Of a stretch of 17,401 bases of DNA, positions 15,183-17,401 are shown in pieces. The position numbers and the translations under genes were made by a program. The stretch spans positions 1 through 17,401 of the forward strand of contig SPBV01000012.1 in assembly GCA_004525885.1 (NCBI GenBank), read 5' to 3'. Numbering within the stretch: the stretch's first letter is position 1; each line of letters begins with the position of its first letter. The DNA is from Nitrosomonadales bacterium (GTDB taxonomy: Bacteria; Pseudomonadota; Gammaproteobacteria; Burkholderiales; Nitrosomonadaceae). The notes under the pieces were generated by a model. That model was not told the DNA's origin. It worked only from the letters and a program-made list of their open reading frames with translations, and did not search any database.

Positions 15183-16192
15183 ATGCAAAAACCAGTCGCT
15201 ATTTGGTTACTAATTTGCTGTACTTTGGTATTTGCCATGGTAGTAGTTGGTGGCGTCACGCGACTTACTGATTCTGGTCTTTCCATAGTCGAGTGGAAAC
15301 CTATTGTTGGCACTGTTCCACCCCTTAGTGAAAATGATTGGGAGGAAACTTTTAAGAAATATCATGAGTCGCCTCAGTATAAAAAAATCAACCAAGGTAT
15401 GAATCTAGATGAATTCAAAGGTATTTTTTGGTGGGAATATATTCATCGATTACTAGGGCGCGTTATTGGATTGGTATTTTTTATTCCTTTCCTATTTTTC
15501 TCGTACGTAAGAGAATTGACCAACCCTTGGGTTTAAAGCTAGCCTGGATTTTTCTACTGGGTGGGTTACAAGGGTTGATGGGCTGGTATATGGTAAAGAG
15601 TGGATTGGTGGATAATCCCCATGTTAGCCAGTATCGTTTGACCGCCCATTTGGGCCTGGCATTTATTATTTATGCTGCTATGTTTCATGTGGCACTGGGA
15701 CTACTGACCCCAGCTGGTAACCTGGATGTAGGTAAACGGCTTCGCAGCTTGCGCCGCTTCATTCAGGTTCTTATCGGATTAATCTTTCTCATGGTTTTGT
15801 CTGGAGGTTTTGTTGCCGGTATTCGTGCTGGACTGGCCTACAACACTTTTCCTCTAATGAATGGGCACTTCATACCGCCGGAGATATTCATACTAGAGCC
15901 TTGGTATCGCAATTTCTTTGAAAACTTGGTAACGGTACAATTTGATCATCGTATGATTGCTTGGATGTTGGCGATACTGGTTCCAACTTTTTGGTTTAAA
16001 TCTAGACAACTTACACTACCTAAGTCGACACACTTTGCTTGTAATTTGTTGCTACTCATGTTGGTAATACAGATCAGCTTGGGAGTTGCTACTTTGTTAA
16101 TGGTTGTTCCCCTGCATTTAGCAGCATCACATCAGGCCGGGGCGATGTTATTGTTTACAGCTGCTCTTTGGGTTAATCACAAATTACGGTAA
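15183..16192 (+). pseudogene. ctaA: Heme A synthase (COX15/CtaA), reading frame broken once
   Basis: The first frame (15183 to about 15499) reads GGVTRLTDSGLSIVEWKP ... GIFWWEYIHRLLGRVIGLVF and then stops at 15536. The second frame continues from about 15500 with LVRKRIDQPLGLKLAWIFLL, then QYRLTAHL, VAGIRAGLAYNTFPLMNGHF, VQFDHRMIAW and AASHQAGAML. Together they make a full CtaA of about 336 residues with multiple membrane helices and the expected heme-ligand histidines (WEYIHR, LTAHL, QFDHR, ASHQA). The frames join if one T is added to the T5 run at 15495-15499, where FFLVRK would be read. Heme A synthase converts heme O to heme A for aa3-type cytochrome oxidase in the inner membrane. Everything else is intact, so this is either a sequencing slip in a homopolymer or a very recent mutation. 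It lies 14 bp after smpB. Confidence 0.9.
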
Positions 16193-16241
16193 TTACATAA
16201 TCTGCAATAAATAAATTTCATACGAGTTTAAAATAGAAGTT

Positions 16242-17324
16242 ATGCCGAATTCACTTGATCAAGTCATCCGTCCAGAAATTCTCGATCTCTTGCCTTATCA
16301 CGTGCCATCTTCATTCGGTATGGTAAAACTGGATGCGATGGAGAACCCTTATTCTTTACCTAAGACCTTACGTGATGAAATCGCACAACTAGCTGCAACT
16401 ATTTCACTCAATCGTTATCCTGACACGAATGCTGATTTACTCAAGTCCTCATTACGTGGGGCGATGGAGATTCCAGCTGGGATGGATATTATGTTGGGTA
16501 ACGGTTCGGATGAGATCATCCAGATTGTCGCTCTAGCTTTGGCTAGACCAGGTGCAGTGTTGATGAGTGTTGAGCCGGCATTTGCGATGTTTCGTATGAT
16601 CGCTACTTTTACCAAGATGGAGTATATCGGTATTCCGCTTAAAGCTAATTTTTCAATTGATCTAGATGCCATGCTTACCGCTATCGATAAGTACCAACCG
16701 GCAGTGATTTTTATTGCCTATCCTAATAACCCAACAGGTAATTTGTTTGACGCTGAAGCTATCTCGCGTATTATTGAATCTGCTCCAGGTGTGGTGGTAG
16801 TGGATGAGGCCTACCACGCTTTTGCCGACACAAGTTTCATGAGTAGACTCACACAACATCCTAACTTGCTATTGATGCGTACGCTTTCTAAACTGGGACT
16901 TGCAGGCTTAAGGTTAGGGTTGCTTGTAGGCAGACCAGAGTGGTTAACACAGTTGGAAAAACTTCGTTTGCCGTATAATGTAGGTGTAATGACTCAGGTA
17001 GTAGTACGGAAAGTATTACAACATTCTGATATTCTGCGACAACAGACAGATGCAATCAAGGCCGAACGAGTAGTGATGAGTGAATGTTTGGAAGCACTAG
17101 ATGGGGTTGAGGTTTTCCCAACGGCTGCAAACTTTATTTTATTGCGTGTAAATGAAGCGAACCAGGTTTTTTTGGAACTTAAAAAGCGCAATATATTAAT
17201 TAAAAATCTCGATGGTTCGCACCCCTTGTTGAGGAATTGCTTGCGCGTGACGGTAGGAACACCTGATGAGAATAAGCAATTTTTATGGGCACTACAAGCA
17301 TTGATCACGAAGCTGACTAATTAA
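16242..17324 (+). CDS. hisC: Histidinol-phosphate aminotransferase
   Basis: A 360-residue PLP-dependent class I/II aminotransferase. It exchanges the amino group between glutamate and imidazole-acetol phosphate to give histidinol phosphate. Key segments: LDAMENPY near 30, RYPD (58-61), GNGSDE (86-91) for cofactor phosphate contact, AYPNNPTG (159-166), VVDEAYHAF (186-194) with D188 and Y191 contacting PLP, and RTLSKLGLAGLRLG with the Schiff-base lysine K217 and R224. Length is normal for HisC. AGAAG lies four bases before the ATG as a modest ribosome site. hisB begins 30 bp downstream, so the two form part of a histidine operon. The 49-bp gap after ctaA leaves open whether transcription continues from smpB–ctaA. 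Confidence 0.95.
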   Translation: MPNSLDQVIRPEILDLLPYHVPSSFGMVKLDAMENPYSLPKTLRDEIAQLAATISLNRYPDTNADLLKSSLRGAMEIPAGMDIMLGNGSDEIIQIVALALARPGAVLMSVEPAFAMFRMIATFTKMEYIGIPLKANFSIDLDAMLTAIDKYQPAVIFIAYPNNPTGNLFDAEAISRIIESAPGVVVVDEAYHAFADTSFMSRLTQHPNLLLMRTLSKLGLAGLRLGLLVGRPEWLTQLEKLRLPYNVGVMTQVVVRKVLQHSDILRQQTDAIKAERVVMSECLEALDGVEVFPTAANFILLRVNEANQVFLELKKRNILIKNLDGSHPLLRNCLRVTVGTPDENKQFLWALQALITKLTN

Positions 17325-17354
17325 TTTTTTCAATTTTAGCCATTAAATATTCCT

Positions 17355-17401
17355 ATGCGCCAGTCACAAGTTATCCGTAATACGTTGGAAACGAAGATAA
17401 G
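17355..17401 (+). CDS. hisB: Imidazoleglycerol-phosphate dehydratase, first 15 codons
   Basis: The ATG at 17355 opens MRQSQVIRNTLETKI and the frame runs off the end of the window. The pattern R-N-T-x-E-T-x-I is the characteristic start of stand-alone HisB, which dehydrates imidazoleglycerol phosphate to the ketone that HisC then aminates. Position directly after hisC supports the call. Only the start is visible, so length and integrity are unknown. Confidence 0.8.
   Translation, partial: MRQSQVIRNTLETKI

Noticed and set aside
15470..15540. Programmed -1 ribosomal frameshift in ctaA
   Set aside because: The shift site reads A-TTT-TTC, which lacks the full X-XXY-YYZ slippery heptamer. I see no strong stem after it, and CtaA is not known to need frameshifting. 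A missing base explains it more simply.
16182..16194. AATTAC-G-GTAATT inverted repeat at the end of ctaA
   Set aside because: The spacer is one base, too small for an RNA hairpin, and the sequence is A/T-rich and overlaps the stop codon. It is likely chance.
1..17401. CRISPR array, tRNA or rRNA genes
   Set aside because: I saw no series of regularly spaced repeats and no tRNA cloverleaf or rRNA-like segment on either strand. In particular, the repeats at 521 and 10093 are not next to a tRNA.

Overview
The window looks like a betaproteobacterial chromosome, probably a Nitrosomonas-like ammonia oxidiser or a relative. The main evidence is the gene order guaA–guaB–DUF4124–rnfH–ratA–smpB, which from memory is typical of Betaproteobacteria, together with ctaA and the start of a hisC–hisB cluster. 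The genus is an inference; the class is fairly secure.

Layout. Positions 1-337 hold the 3' part of a GNAT acetyltransferase, followed by a remnant of an IS3-type orfA (about 345-525). Positions 521-579 and 10093-10151 are two copies of a 59-bp direct repeat that differ at 6 positions by my hand alignment. The right copy includes the last 10 bases of guaA, including its stop codon. Between them lies about 9.5 kb that reads almost entirely on the minus strand and looks like an integrated island, or the remains of one. From the guaA side inward it contains a decayed type III restriction (Res) C-terminus, a decayed GHKL-ATPase/nuclease gene, and an intact three-gene operon: AddB-like nuclease, RecB/AddA-like helicase-nuclease, and exonuclease I (sbcB). 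The operon is translationally coupled (ATGA overlap, then a 16-bp gap) and by eye richer in G+C than its surroundings. No integrase gene is visible.

Right of 10142 is the conserved backbone. The guaBA operon (minus) makes GMP from IMP. A DUF4124 exported protein (plus) is divergent from guaB across a 259-bp regulatory region and convergent with rnfH. rnfH and ratA (minus) overlap by 4 bp. smpB (plus) is divergent from ratA and followed 14 bp later by ctaA (heme A synthase), whose reading frame is broken by what looks like one missing T. hisC and the first 15 codons of hisB close the window.

How the genes work together. The three intact island genes all act on DNA ends: a helicase-nuclease, its Fe-S nuclease partner, and a 3'-5' single-strand exonuclease. 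They are plausibly one recombination, repair or phage-DNA-processing unit. The two broken genes beside them belong to restriction or defence-like families. guaB and guaA are consecutive steps of purine synthesis; smpB supports trans-translation; ctaA supplies heme A to aa3-type cytochrome oxidase; hisC and hisB are histidine biosynthesis steps.
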